Positions 12,876 to 21,469 of a stretch of DNA of 64,000 bases are shown here, in pieces; position 1 is the stretch's first letter, and each line of letters starts with the position of its first letter. The notes under the pieces are model-generated. The model ran no database searches, had not been told where the DNA came from, and worked only from the letters and a program-made list of their open reading frames with translations. This DNA is from Streptomyces xiamenensis (lineage in GTDB: Bacteria; Actinomycetota; Actinomycetes; Streptomycetales; Streptomycetaceae). The stretch is taken from assembly GCF_000993785.3 (NCBI RefSeq), contig NZ_CP009922.3, positions 3,100,001 to 3,164,000 on the forward strand. Reading direction: 5' to 3'. The translations under genes were made by a program, and so were the position numbers.

Positions 12876-13433
12876 ATGCTCACCACCATTCACACCGCCT
12901 ATACCGACACCAGGGCCGACGACCTGGCCTGGGCACTGGGCCGCGAGCCCTTGCCGTCCCTGGCCACCCTCGATCTCGAACTCGCCGGCGCGAGCGTGCA
13001 ACTGCGCGTGCTGGGAGCCTCCCATCAGGTGCTGCTCAGCGCGCTGGGCGACTCCTGTTCCGAAACCGTGGCCTGCATGCCGGGCAGCAACACCCCCCTG
13101 CCGCTGGGGGTCTCCAAGCGGCTGGGCAGCTTCGACTACGAGTTCGCCGCCCGCGTCGAGACCCTGAGCGCCGGCTCCTTCACCGGACGCGCGCAGGAGC
13201 TGCTGGCGCTGGTCGCCGAGCATCCCTACGGACTGGCCGCCACCTTCCCCGGTGACCCGAACGCCTTCACGGCCTTACTCGCCCAGCGGCGCGGCCACCA
13301 GGTGCACTGGCGCACCTGGCACGCCTATCCGCAGGAGCGGCGCCTGGTGGTCACCCGGACCAGGATCGGCGTGCACAGCCCTTCCGCGGGTGACAGAGTG
13401 GGTGCGGGGAGTGACGTAATGTTCGGCTCGTGA
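12876..13433 (+). CDS. DUF2617 family protein, with a TTA (bldA-type) codon
   Basis: 185 residues. The pattern [17 protein letters not shown] ... [12 protein letters not shown] ... [10 protein letters not shown] matches DUF2617, a streptomycete protein usually encoded next to a polyamine aminopropyltransferase gene, as here. Function is unknown. The ATG at 12876 follows GGGAG at 12863-12867. A TTA leucine codon lies in frame at 13275-13277 (residue 134); in streptomycetes TTA is read only by the developmental tRNA encoded by bldA, so translation may be delayed to late growth. The stop overlaps the next gene's GTG. Confidence 0.8.
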   Translation: MLTTIHTAYTDTRADDLAWALGREPLPSLATLDLELAGASVQLRVLGASHQVLLSALGDSCSETVACMPGSNTPLPLGVSKRLGSFDYEFAARVETLSAGSFTGRAQELLALVAEHPYGLAATFPGDPNAFTALLAQRRGHQVHWRTWHAYPQERRLVVTRTRIGVHSPSAGDRVGAGSDVMFGS

Positions 13434-14263
13434 CCGCACCATCCGCCCCCGCACCGGGGTGGCCCACGCCCCGGCGGTCCGGCTCGCCGCACGACAACGG
13501 GCCCGGCTCCGACGCCGCCTGGCTGCCGGTGCCCCCCGGTATCGGCCGGGCGCTGGTGCTGGCCGGCGTCTTCGTCTGCGCGGCCTGCGGCCTGGTCTAC
13601 GAGCTGGAACTGATCGCACTGGCCGATCACTTGGTGGGGGACACCGTCACCCAGACCTCGGTCGTGCTGTCGCTGATGGTCTTCGCGATGGGGATCGGCT
13701 CGCTCGCCTCCAAACGGCTGCGCGGGCACGCCGCCGCCAACTTCGCGTTGATCGAGGCGTTCCTCGGCCTGGTGGGCGGCAGTTGCGCCATGGTGCTGTG
13801 CCTCGCCTACGTGTGGAGCGGCGAGGCGCGCTGGGTGCTGTTCGGTTACGCGCTCGCCATCGGGGTGCTGATCGGTGCCGAGATGCCGCTGCTGATGGCG
13901 CTCATCCAGCGGATCAGGGAGCAGGAGGCGGACCGCGCCGTGGCCGATCTGTCGGCGGCGGACTACGTGGGGGCGCTGCTCGGCGGGCTGGCCTTCCCCT
14001 TTCTTCTGCTGCCGTTGCTGGGGCGGCTCACGGCCGCCCTGGTCACCGGCGCGGTCAACGCGGCGGCGGGCGGGCTGCTGGTGCTGTGGCTGTTCCGGCA
14101 CGATCTGACCCGCTCCTGGCGGTGGCGGCTGCTCGCGCTCAACGCGAGCGTCATCGTGGTGCTGCTCGGGTTGATCACGTGGGTGGCTCCGCTGGAGCGG
14201 GCCACGGACGCGGCGCTGGCGGAGCGGGCGGTGAGCGGCGGGACCGGTGAGGAGCCCGGATAG
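13430..14263 (+). CDS. Membrane half of a polyamine aminopropyltransferase (spermidine synthase domain absent)
   Basis: 277 residues. After a proline-rich leader (about 1-35) there are about seven membrane segments with the pattern [19 protein letters not shown] ... [16 protein letters not shown], characteristic of the N-terminal membrane domain of large actinobacterial polyamine aminopropyltransferases. The family normally continues with a 300-residue Rossmann catalytic domain. Here the frame ends at 14263 and only 154 non-coding bases follow, so the catalytic domain is missing. The GTG overlaps the DUF2617 stop, and TAATGT at 13417-13422 could be its own -10 box. It may be a relic or a standalone membrane protein. 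Confidence 0.75.
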   Translation: MTAPSAPAPGWPTPRRSGSPHDNGPGSDAAWLPVPPGIGRALVLAGVFVCAACGLVYELELIALADHLVGDTVTQTSVVLSLMVFAMGIGSLASKRLRGHAAANFALIEAFLGLVGGSCAMVLCLAYVWSGEARWVLFGYALAIGVLIGAEMPLLMALIQRIREQEADRAVADLSAADYVGALLGGLAFPFLLLPLLGRLTAALVTGAVNAAAGGLLVLWLFRHDLTRSWRWRLLALNASVIVVLLGLITWVAPLERATDAALAERAVSGGTGEEPG

Positions 14264-14417
14264 CGGTGCGGGGAACGGGGCGGATCAGGGCGGCGGAGGA
14301 AGGCCGGGTGGGCTGGCAGGCCGGGTCGGCGTCGGAGTGCCCCCAGGTGGGGTGGCCGGTTTCCGTGTCCTGTGTCGGACTAGTCGTTTAAGCGGCCCCA
14401 GTGGGTAGGGTCGCCGC

Positions 14418-15424
14418 ATGGAACACGAGGTCTACGTCCCGTTCTCCGCCGCCGTGCTGCGGAGCGCGTTCGCCGATCCGGGGCGGGTGGCCCGTTGTGT
14501 TCCCGGCCTTGAGCTGGACCGGGAGCAGCCGTCCGGGCCGTCCGGGGAACCCGCCGCTTCCGCCGCGGGTTCCGGCGCCGCGGCGGAGCCGTCCACTGTC
14601 GCCGGCCGGCTGCGGCTGCGCATCGGCGGCACCTCCATCACCTATCGGGGCACCCTGACCGTCACGGCCCCGGCCGGAACCGGGCCCCTCACCCTCACCG
14701 CCGAGGGCGGTGAGGCACGCGGTACCGGCACCGCTGCGCTGACCCTCACCGTCGCCCCGCGCACGCTCGCCGACGGCTCCGGCACCACCCTCGCCTTCAG
14801 CGCCTCCGTGCGCAGCGAGGGCCGGCTGGCGGCCATCGGGGCACGGCAGCGGGAGACGGCGGGCCGCAGGCTGCTGGACCGCTTCCTGGAGGCGCTGGTG
14901 GCCGATCTCGGCCAGGAGGAGGTGGAGCGGGGCGAGGTGCCGCCGGTGAGCGGCACCGGAGGCATCGGTGAGCCCGGTGACAACGAGCGGGTCATCCCCG
15001 GCATCCCCGCCCCGAGAGTCAGCCGGCGGCGGCGTCCGCGCACGGTGGGCAGGAGTTCGAGGACCTGGAGAGCCTGGAGGGACTTCCGGAGCTGGAGGGC
15101 CTGGAGGAGCTCGACGGCCTGGAGGATCTGCAGGATCTCGAAGCCCTGGAGGACTTGGAGGATCTGGAGGACCTGGAGGAGGAGGGGGAACGCGCCGCCC
15201 GCCGGCACAGCCCGGCCCCCGAGGCCGACTTCGCCCGCCGGACCATGATCGGCCGCAGCGCCGAGGAGGTCGACCACGCCCCGCCGCGCGGCCGTTACGC
15301 CCCCGCGCCGCCGCCCGGTACCGGGGGCGCCGTCTCCATCCCGCTGCGCTGGGTGGCCCCGGCCGCCGCGCTCGCCCTCGCCTCGGCCGTCGTGGTGGGA
15401 CGGGTGCTGCGACGGCGCCGCTGA
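14418..15424 (+). pseudogene. SRPBCC (CoxG-like) protein with C-terminal membrane anchor, interrupted by a -1 frameshift
   Basis: The first frame (14418 onward) encodes an SRPBCC/CoxG-type ligand-binding domain (EHEVYVPFSAAVLRSAFADP, RLRIGGTSITYRGTLTV, FLEALVADL). Near 15014 the coding sense moves to the next frame back: the other frame gives an acidic Leu-Glu repeat, then RRTMIGRSAEEVDHAPPRG and a C-terminal membrane segment ending in RRRR before TGA at 15422. That tail is what family members carry. Restoring one G in the CCCCG run at about 15010-15014 joins both parts into a protein of about 335 residues. TAGGGT at 14406-14411 lies six bases before the ATG, suggesting a leaderless transcript. 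Sequencing error and real mutation are both possible. Confidence 0.75.
15056..15186 (+). repeat. CTGGAG-rich imperfect tandem repeat encoding Leu-Glu/Asp repeats
   Basis: In the restored frame this stretch encodes about 40 residues built almost only of (E/D)-L-E and related triplets, that is a run of nine-base units based on GAGCTGGAG/GACCTGGAG. It lies between the SRPBCC domain and the C-terminal anchor and would form an acidic, possibly helical stalk. Such repeats can change length by slippage. Confidence 0.75.
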
Positions 15425-15447
15425 GCGGGCCTCGTTATGGTCTTCGG

Positions 15448-16311
15448 GTGACCACGGATGACTCAGACCGACCCGACCGCCAGGACGACCGTGCCGAGCA
15501 GGGCGTCTCGCTGCGAGCCGGCGGCACCCGGCTGACGGTGCGCCCCGACCAGGGCGCCCGGCTGTCCTCGCTGCTGATCGACGGCACCGAACTGCTGCGG
15601 CAGGGCGAGCGCTTCGGCTCCTTCGTGATGGCCCCCTGGTGCGGCCGCACCCGCGAGGGCCGGTTCCGCAACGGCGGGATCTCGCACCAGCTGCCGGTGG
15701 ACGAGGGCCAGCGGCACGCCATGCACGGCACGGTACGGGGCAGGCCGTGGCGGACGCTGCGGGCCGATGAGCGCTCGGCGGTGTTCAGCCGCGCGATCGG
15801 CGCCGGCGAGCAGGGCGACCCCTGGCCGTACGCGGGCACGGTGACCCAGCGCGTCGAACTGGCCGAGGACGGCAGTGGGCTGACGCTCACCCTGGGGGTG
15901 GAGACCGCCGAGGTGTCCTTCCCCGCTCAGGCCGGCTGGCACCCCTGGTTCCTGCGGCATCTCACTCCCGGAGCCCCGGGCGCGGAGTTGGCTTTCAGCG
16001 CCGGCTGGCAGGAGGAGCGCGGCGATGACCATCTGCCCACCGGGCGGCGCGTGACGCCGCTGCCGGGGCCGTGGGACGACTGTTTCGGGATGCCGGAGGG
16101 GGTGGACGTCACCCTGACCTGGCCCGGGCAGCTGGAGCTGAAGGTCGCGAGCCGCAGCGAGTGGGTGGTGATCTACGACGAGGTGGCCGAAGCGCTGTGC
16201 GTGGAGCCGCAGTCGGGGCCGCCGAACGGGCTGAACACCACCCCGCACCTGGTCACCCCCATCGAGCCGCTGGAGATCTCCACGGTCTGGACCTGGCGGC
16301 GGCTGCCGTAA
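15448..16311 (+). CDS. Aldose 1-epimerase family protein
   Basis: 287 residues. Galactose mutarotase-like fold: GGTRLTVRPDQGARLSSLLIDG at the start, the HAMHGTVRGRPW segment with the conserved His, GWHPWFLRH with the second His, and a late glutamate in VEPQSGPPNGLN. Members interconvert sugar anomers or act on hexose phosphates; the substrate cannot be read from sequence. GTG at 15448 is preceded by TATGGT six bases upstream and lacks a ribosome site, so it may be leaderless. The TAA overlaps the pyrE ATG (TAATG), giving coupling with pyrE. Confidence 0.85.
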   Translation: MTTDDSDRPDRQDDRAEQGVSLRAGGTRLTVRPDQGARLSSLLIDGTELLRQGERFGSFVMAPWCGRTREGRFRNGGISHQLPVDEGQRHAMHGTVRGRPWRTLRADERSAVFSRAIGAGEQGDPWPYAGTVTQRVELAEDGSGLTLTLGVETAEVSFPAQAGWHPWFLRHLTPGAPGAELAFSAGWQEERGDDHLPTGRRVTPLPGPWDDCFGMPEGVDVTLTWPGQLELKVASRSEWVVIYDEVAEALCVEPQSGPPNGLNTTPHLVTPIEPLEISTVWTWRRLP

Positions 16312-16859
16312 TGTCGGCTTTCATGAACGCGCGTGAGACCCTGCTGCGGCAGATTCAGAACAAGGCCGTGGTGTACGGCAAGGTGACCCTCTCCTCCGGG
16401 GTGGAGTCCGACTACTACGTCGACCTGCGGCGGATCACTCTGGACGGGGAGGCCGCCCCGCTGGTGGGCGAGGTGCTGCTGGAGGCCACCGCGCATCTGG
16501 AGTACGACGCGGTGGGCGGGCTGACGCTGGGCGCCGACCCGGTGGCCGCGTCGATGCTGCACGCGGCGGCCGCGCGCGGCCGCCGGCTGGACGCGTTCGT
16601 GGTGCGCAAGGCGCAGAAGGTGCACGGACTTCAGCGCCGGGTGGAGGGCCCCGACGTGGCGGGCCGCCGGGTGCTGGTGGTCGAGGACACCTCCACCACC
16701 GGGTCCTCGGCGCTGGAGGCGGTGGCCGCGGTGCGTGAGGCCGGTGCCGAGGTGGTCGCGGTCGCCGTGATCATCGAACGCGGTGCGGCGCCGGCCGTCG
16801 AGGCCGCCGGGCTGCCGTATGTGCAGATCTACGGCCTGCCGGAGCTGGGCCTGGGCTGA
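16311..16859 (+). CDS. pyrE: Orotate phosphoribosyltransferase
   Basis: 182 residues, normal length. Converts orotate and PRPP to orotidine 5'-phosphate in pyrimidine synthesis. The opening KVTLSSGVESDYYVDLRRITLDG, the VVRKAQKVHG lysine segment and the PRPP-binding loop VLVVEDTSTTGSSALEAV identify the family. The ATG at 16311 overlaps the stop of the epimerase gene; a second in-frame ATG at 16323 is possible. Followed by a hairpin containing a parS site. Confidence 0.95.
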   Translation: MSAFMNARETLLRQIQNKAVVYGKVTLSSGVESDYYVDLRRITLDGEAAPLVGEVLLEATAHLEYDAVGGLTLGADPVAASMLHAAAARGRRLDAFVVRKAQKVHGLQRRVEGPDVAGRRVLVVEDTSTTGSSALEAVAAVREAGAEVVAVAVIIERGAAPAVEAAGLPYVQIYGLPELGLG

Positions 16860-16883
16860 CACCCCCCGCCAGCGGTTATCGCG

Positions 16884-16917
16884 GAGAGTCACTGTTTCAC
16901 GTGAAACGGTGACTCTC
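16884..16917. promoter_or_regulatory. parS site (ParB-binding) inside a 34-base hairpin
   Basis: GTTTCACGTGAAAC at 16894-16907 is an exact copy of the 14-base parS palindrome bound by ParB in streptomycetes. It is flanked by GAGAGTCAC (16884-16892) and its exact complement GTGACTCTC (16909-16917), so the whole 34 bases form a near-perfect palindrome interrupted only by one mismatched pair. It sits 25 bases after pyrE and may also end the pyrE transcript. parS sites cluster around oriC, suggesting an origin-proximal location. Confidence 0.9.
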
Positions 16918-17009
16918 TGTGTCTATGGTGCCCGCCACACTGGTGCATCTGTTCCGGTCTGGGAGGATGGGCGGGACGCGGAACCGCACGGATACCAAGG
17001 AGCGGACAG

Positions 17010-18032
17010 ATGCCCATCGCAACTCCCGAGGTCTACAACGAGATGCTCGACCGGGCGAAGGCAGGCCAGTTCGCCTACCCCGCCATCAACGTCACCTCGA
17101 CGCAGACCCTGCACGCCGCACTGCGCGGCTTCGCCGAGGCGGAGAGCGACGGCATCGTACAGATCTCCACGGGCGGCGCCGAGTTCCTGGGCGGTCAGTA
17201 CGACAAGGACATGGTCTCCGGCGCGACCGCGCTGGCCGAGTTCGCCCATGTCGTCGCCGCGAAGTACCCGGTGAACATCGCGCTGCACACCGACCACTGT
17301 CCCAAGGACAAGCTGGACGGTTACGTGCGCCCGCTGCTCCAGCTCTCCAAGGAGCGCGTCGACCGCGGCCTGAACCCCCTCTTCCAGTCCCACATGTGGG
17401 ACGGCTCCGCCGAGACCCTCAAGGACAACCTGGAGATCGCCGAGGAGCTGCTGGCCCTCGCCGCCGCCGCCAGGATCGTGCTGGAGGTGGAGATCACCCC
17501 CACCGGCGGTGAGGAGGACGGCGTCACCCACGAGATCAACGACAAGCTGTACACCACCGTGGAGGACGCCCTGCGCACCGCCGAGGCGCTGGGCCTGGGC
17601 GAGAAGGGCCGTTACCTGCTGGCCGCCTCCTTCGGCAATGTGCACGGCGTCTACAAGCCCGGCAACGTCGTGCTCCGCCCCGAGCTGCTCAAGGACCTCC
17701 AGGAGGGCGTCGGCGAGCGCTACGGCAAGCAGAGCCCCTTCGACTTCGTCTTCCACGGCGGCTCCGGCTCCACCCGCGAGGAGATCGCCACCGCGCTCGG
17801 CAACGGCGTGGTGAAGATGAACCTCGACACCGACACCCAGTACGCCTTCACCCGGCCCGTCGCCGACCACATGTTCCGCAACTACGAGGGCGTGCTGAAG
17901 GTCGACGGCGAGGTCGGCGACAAGAAGACCTACGACCCGCGCAGCTGGGGCAAGCTCGCCGAGGCCGGCATGGCCGCCCGCGTCACCCAGGCCTGCGGCG
18001 ACCTGCGTTCCACCGGCACCCGCCTGAAGTGA
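17010..18032 (+). CDS. fba: Class II fructose-bisphosphate aldolase
   Basis: 340 residues. Cleaves fructose 1,6-bisphosphate to glyceraldehyde 3-phosphate and dihydroxyacetone phosphate; zinc-dependent glycolytic/gluconeogenic enzyme. Zinc ligand segment NIALHTDHCPKDK, catalytic FQSHMWDGS, EVEITPTGGEEDGV, and the phosphate-binding FHGGSGSTREEI and KMNLDTDTQYAF are all intact. ATG at 17010 follows GGAG at about 16998. It lies in its own transcription unit after the parS hairpin. Confidence 0.97.
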   Translation: MPIATPEVYNEMLDRAKAGQFAYPAINVTSTQTLHAALRGFAEAESDGIVQISTGGAEFLGGQYDKDMVSGATALAEFAHVVAAKYPVNIALHTDHCPKDKLDGYVRPLLQLSKERVDRGLNPLFQSHMWDGSAETLKDNLEIAEELLALAAAARIVLEVEITPTGGEEDGVTHEINDKLYTTVEDALRTAEALGLGEKGRYLLAASFGNVHGVYKPGNVVLRPELLKDLQEGVGERYGKQSPFDFVFHGGSGSTREEIATALGNGVVKMNLDTDTQYAFTRPVADHMFRNYEGVLKVDGEVGDKKTYDPRSWGKLAEAGMAARVTQACGDLRSTGTRLK

Positions 18033-18083
18033 CACCCCGGGCACCGAGGTGAAAGGCGCCCCCGAGCAGGCAGACTGGACCAC

Positions 18084-18497
18084 ATGTCCCTTCACGAGAA
18101 CCTGCTCGGGGGTCCGCCCCCGACCCACCTGCCCGACGACCCGGAGCCGCGCGAACTGCTCGCGTCCGGCACCGCCCCCTCCGAGGTGGCCGCCAAGTAC
18201 CCGGCCTCCTCCCTGGTCTGGGCCCAGCTCGCCGACGACGCGTTCGCCGAGGGCGCTCCCGTCGCCTCCTACGCGTACGCCCGCACCGGCTACCACCGCG
18301 GCCTGGACGCGCTGCGCCGCAGCGGCTGGAAGGGGCACGGCCCCATCCCGTTCGAGCACGAGCCGAACCGGGGCTTCCTGCGCGCCCTGCACGCGCTGGC
18401 GCGCGCCGCGCAGGCCATCGGGGAGCAGGAGGAGTACGAGCGCTGCACGACCTTCCTGCGCGACAGCTCGCCCACCGCGGCCCAGACGCTGTCCTGA
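18084..18497 (+). CDS. DUF3151 family protein
   Basis: 137 residues. PASSLVWAQLADDAF, YAYARTGYHRGLDALRR and FEHEPNRGFLRALHALARAAQAIG are the DUF3151 pattern, a conserved actinobacterial helical protein often next to fba. Function unknown. The ATG at 18084 lacks a good ribosome site; CAGACT at 18071-18076, seven bases upstream, could be a -10 box of a leaderless transcript. A strong terminator follows. Confidence 0.85.
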   Translation: MSLHENLLGGPPPTHLPDDPEPRELLASGTAPSEVAAKYPASSLVWAQLADDAFAEGAPVASYAYARTGYHRGLDALRRSGWKGHGPIPFEHEPNRGFLRALHALARAAQAIGEQEEYERCTTFLRDSSPTAAQTLS

Positions 18498-18542
18498 ACC
18501 CCCGCACCTGACCGCCGGGCCCGCGCGACGCCCGTGACCACG

Positions 18543-18575
18543 AGAGCGCCCCCGCACACCACGCGGGGGCGCTCT
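18543..18575 (+). terminator. Terminator after DUF3151 gene
   Basis: AGAGCGCCCCCGC (18543-18555) pairs perfectly with GCGGGGGCGCTCT (18563-18575) around a seven-base loop, 45 bases after the stop codon. No T-run. Confidence 0.8.
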
Positions 18576-18663
18576 TCGGGCCCGGGGGACGTACTCTGCG
18601 GCTGTACCCCGGCGATCCCGGGAAGTACGCAGGTGTACGGACCAGCGTGAAGGAGCCAGCGAG

Positions 18664-19485
18664 ATGTCGGACACCCCCGGCGAGCCGACGCTGCACTACG
18701 ACGGCAGCACGCCGTACGAGGACTATGTACGGGCCGAGGTGCTGACCCACCTCCAGCGCCCGCTCTCGAAGGACCCGGGCGAGATGGCGTTCCTCGTCAC
18801 CACCCAGGTCATGGAGCTGTGGTTCACCGTGATCGTGCACGAATGGCGGACCGCCGCCGACGCGCTGCGCGGTGATGACCTCCCGCGCGCGCTGGAGGCG
18901 CTGCGCCGCTCCGGGTACGAGCTCAGCGCGCTCAACGCCTCCTGGGAGCCGCTGGCCCACCTCACCCCGGGGCAGTTCAACGCCTACCGGGCGGCGCTGG
19001 GGGAAGGCTCGGGCTTCCAGTCGGCGATGTACCGGCGGATGGAGTTCCTGCTCGGCGAGAAGTCCGCCGCCATGCTGGTCCCGCACCGCGGCACCCCGAA
19101 GGTCCACGACGAGCTGGCCAAGGCCCTGCACGAGCCCGGACTGTACGACGAGGCGCTGGCCTACCTCTCCCGGCACGGCGATCGGCCGCTGCCCGCCGAG
19201 GTGCTCGGCCGCGACTTCAGCGCCCGCTACGAGCCGCACCCGGAGGTGGAGGCGGCCTGGCAGCGGGTGTACGCGGCCGGCGACGGCCCCCTCCAGAGGC
19301 TGGGGGAGGCGCTGACCGAGGTCGCCGAGCTCGTGTGGCGCTGGCGCAACGACCATCTGGTCGCCACCCGGCGGGCGATGGGCGGCAAGACCGGGACGGC
19401 GGGCTCCGCCGGGGTCGCCTGGCTGGAGAAACGTGCCGCCAAGAACGTCTTCCCCGAACTGTGGACGGCGCGCAGCCATGTCTGA
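18664..19485 (+). CDS. kynA: Tryptophan 2,3-dioxygenase
   Basis: 273 residues. Heme enzyme that opens the indole ring of tryptophan to N-formylkynurenine, first step of the kynurenine route. THLQRPLSKDPGEMAFLVTTQVMELWF, SGFQSAMYRRMEFLLGEK and the late WRNDHLVATRRAMGGKTGTAGSAG segment are family hallmarks; the His in NDH is the likely axial heme ligand. The ATG at 18664 follows AAGGAG. Its end overlaps the kynureninase-fusion gene by eight bases, so the two are co-translated and act in sequence. Confidence 0.95.
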   Translation: MSDTPGEPTLHYDGSTPYEDYVRAEVLTHLQRPLSKDPGEMAFLVTTQVMELWFTVIVHEWRTAADALRGDDLPRALEALRRSGYELSALNASWEPLAHLTPGQFNAYRAALGEGSGFQSAMYRRMEFLLGEKSAAMLVPHRGTPKVHDELAKALHEPGLYDEALAYLSRHGDRPLPAEVLGRDFSARYEPHPEVEAAWQRVYAAGDGPLQRLGEALTEVAELVWRWRNDHLVATRRAMGGKTGTAGSAGVAWLEKRAAKNVFPELWTARSHV

Positions 19486-21469
19486 AGCCGGCACCGGGAC
19501 GGAGACAGCCACCGGGGCAGGGACACCGACCGTGGCCGCTGACGCGGGCGAACCCGGGGCCGAGGCGCGGCGGCTGGACGCGGCCGACCCCCTGCGCGCC
19601 AAACGCGCCGCGTTCGTCCTGGACGACACCGTCTACCTCGACGGCAACTCGCTGGGCGCCCTGCCCCGTACGGTCCCGGACCGCCTCGCCGAGGTGGTGT
19701 CCCGCGAGTGGGGGCAGCTGCGGATCCGCTCGTGGACCGAGTCCGGCTGGTGGACCGCCCCCGAACGGGTCGGCGACCGGATCGCCCCGCTGCTCGGGGC
19801 CGCACCCGGCCAGGTGGTGGTGGGTGACTCGACGAGCGTGAACGTCTTCAAGGCCATGGTCGCCGCCGTCCGGATCGCGCCCTCCGGCCGCGACGAGATC
19901 CTGGTGGACGCCACCACCTTCCCCACCGACGGCTACATAGCGGACTCCGCGGCCCGGCTGACGGGCCGGACGCTGCGCCCCGTCCCCGCCGAGCGGATCG
20001 CGGAGGAGGCCGGACCGCGTACGGCCGCGGTGCTCGTCAACCACGTGGACTACCGCACCGGCGAGCTGCGCGACCTGCCCGGCATCACGGCGGCGGTCCA
20101 CGCGGCGGGCGCCCAGGCGGTGTGGGACCTGTGCCACAGCGCGGGCGCCCTGCCGCTCGCGCTGGACGCGGACGGCGTGGACTTCGCGGTCGGCTGCACC
20201 TACAAGTACCTCAACGGCGGCCCCGGCGCCCCCGCGTTCCTGTACGTGCGCTCCGGGCACCAGGAGGCGTTCGACTCGCCGCTCCCCGGGTGGAACTCGC
20301 ACGCGGAGCCGTTCGCGATGTCCCCCCGCTACCGCCCGGCCGACGGCGCCCCGCGCGGCCGGGTCGGCACCCCGGAGATCCTGTCGCTGCTCGCCCTGGA
20401 GGCCGCGCTGGAGGTGTGGGACGGCGTCGACATGGCCGAGGTGCGGGCCAAGAGCCTGGCCCTGACCGCCTTCTTCGAACGCCGGCTCGCCGGGCTGCTG
20501 CCCAGCATCACCCCCGCCGACCCGGCCCGGCGCGGCAGCCAGGTCGCCCTGCGCTGCCCCGACGCGCGCCGGGTCACGGCGGAGCTGACCCGCCGCGGGG
20601 TGGTGGCGGACTTCCGTGAACCGGACGTGCTGCGCTTCGGCTTCACCCCGCTGTACACCTCCTTCGCCGACGCGGACCGCGCGGCGCGGGTGCTGACCGA
20701 GGTGCTCGCCGGGACCCCGGCCCCGCCCTCCGGCGCGGGGGCGCCCGACACCGGCCGGGACGCCGACGAGGCCGCCGCCCTGCTCTCCCGGCCCCCGGCC
20801 CCGCCCGCCCGCACCCTGCGGTACGGCCCGCATCCCGCACAGCTCGTCGACCTGTACGGGGACGGGGACCCGCGGGTGGTGATCGTGCACGGCGGCTGGT
20901 GGCGCGAGAGCTACGACCGCGCCCACCTGTCCCCGCTCGCGGCGGCACTGGCCGGGCACGGGGTCCCGGCGGCGCTGATCGAGTACCGCCGGGGAGCGGG
21001 GTCCTGGCCGCACGCCGCCGAGGACGTGCGCGCCGCCCTGGACGCCCTGCCGGGCAGCGCACCCCTCACCCTGGCGGGCCACTCGGCCGGCGGCCAGCTG
21101 GCACTGTGGGCGGCGGCCCGTGACCACCGCCGGGTGGCCCGTACGGTCGTGGTCTCCCCGGTCGCCGACCTGGTCGCGGCCGACCGGCTGGGCCTGGGCG
21201 CGGGCGCGGTCCGCGACCACCTGGGCGGGCCGCACCCGCAGGCCGATCCGCTGCGTCTGCCGACCCCGCCGGGTCCGGTGACCGTGCTGCACGGCGCGGA
21301 GGACGGGCAGGTGCCGCTCGCCCACTCGCTGGCGTACGCCACCCGGCACGGCGCGACGGTGATCCCGCTGCCGGGCACCGGGCACTACGCGCCGATGGAC
21401 CCGGGAACAGCGGCGGGGGCCCGGCTGATCGCCGTGCTGGCGGGCGGTCCGGCGCAGGCAGGTACGTGA
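19478..21469 (+). CDS. kynU: Kynureninase fused to an alpha/beta-hydrolase (kynurenine formamidase)
   Basis: 663 residues in one continuous frame. Residues about 25-410 are a complete PLP-dependent kynureninase: YLDGNSLGALP, DSTSVNVFK, WDLCHSAGALPL and the PLP lysine K243 in CTYKYLNGGPG. Residues about 430-663 are an alpha/beta-hydrolase with HGGWW (H471), nucleophile S536 in GHSAGG, and H636 in GTGHYAPMDP, fitting kynurenine formamidase. A 35-residue Pro/Ala linker joins them. With the dioxygenase encoded upstream, the two proteins convert tryptophan through formylkynurenine and kynurenine to anthranilate plus alanine. In S. coelicolor, as I remember it, these are separate genes. ATG at 19478 overlaps kynA. 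Confidence 0.9.
   Translation: MSEAGTGTETATGAGTPTVAADAGEPGAEARRLDAADPLRAKRAAFVLDDTVYLDGNSLGALPRTVPDRLAEVVSREWGQLRIRSWTESGWWTAPERVGDRIAPLLGAAPGQVVVGDSTSVNVFKAMVAAVRIAPSGRDEILVDATTFPTDGYIADSAARLTGRTLRPVPAERIAEEAGPRTAAVLVNHVDYRTGELRDLPGITAAVHAAGAQAVWDLCHSAGALPLALDADGVDFAVGCTYKYLNGGPGAPAFLYVRSGHQEAFDSPLPGWNSHAEPFAMSPRYRPADGAPRGRVGTPEILSLLALEAALEVWDGVDMAEVRAKSLALTAFFERRLAGLLPSITPADPARRGSQVALRCPDARRVTAELTRRGVVADFREPDVLRFGFTPLYTSFADADRAARVLTEVLAGTPAPPSGAGAPDTGRDADEAAALLSRPPAPPARTLRYGPHPAQLVDLYGDGDPRVVIVHGGWWRESYDRAHLSPLAAALAGHGVPAALIEYRRGAGSWPHAAEDVRAALDALPGSAPLTLAGHSAGGQLALWAAARDHRRVARTVVVSPVADLVAADRLGLGAGAVRDHLGGPHPQADPLRLPTPPGPVTVLHGAEDGQVPLAHSLAYATRHGATVIPLPGTGHYAPMDPGTAAGARLIAVLAGGPAQAGT

Noticed and set aside
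14264..14417. Search for a frameshifted spermidine synthase domain after the truncated membrane gene
   Set aside because: Only 154 bases separate it from the next gene and no catalytic motif is present in any frame.
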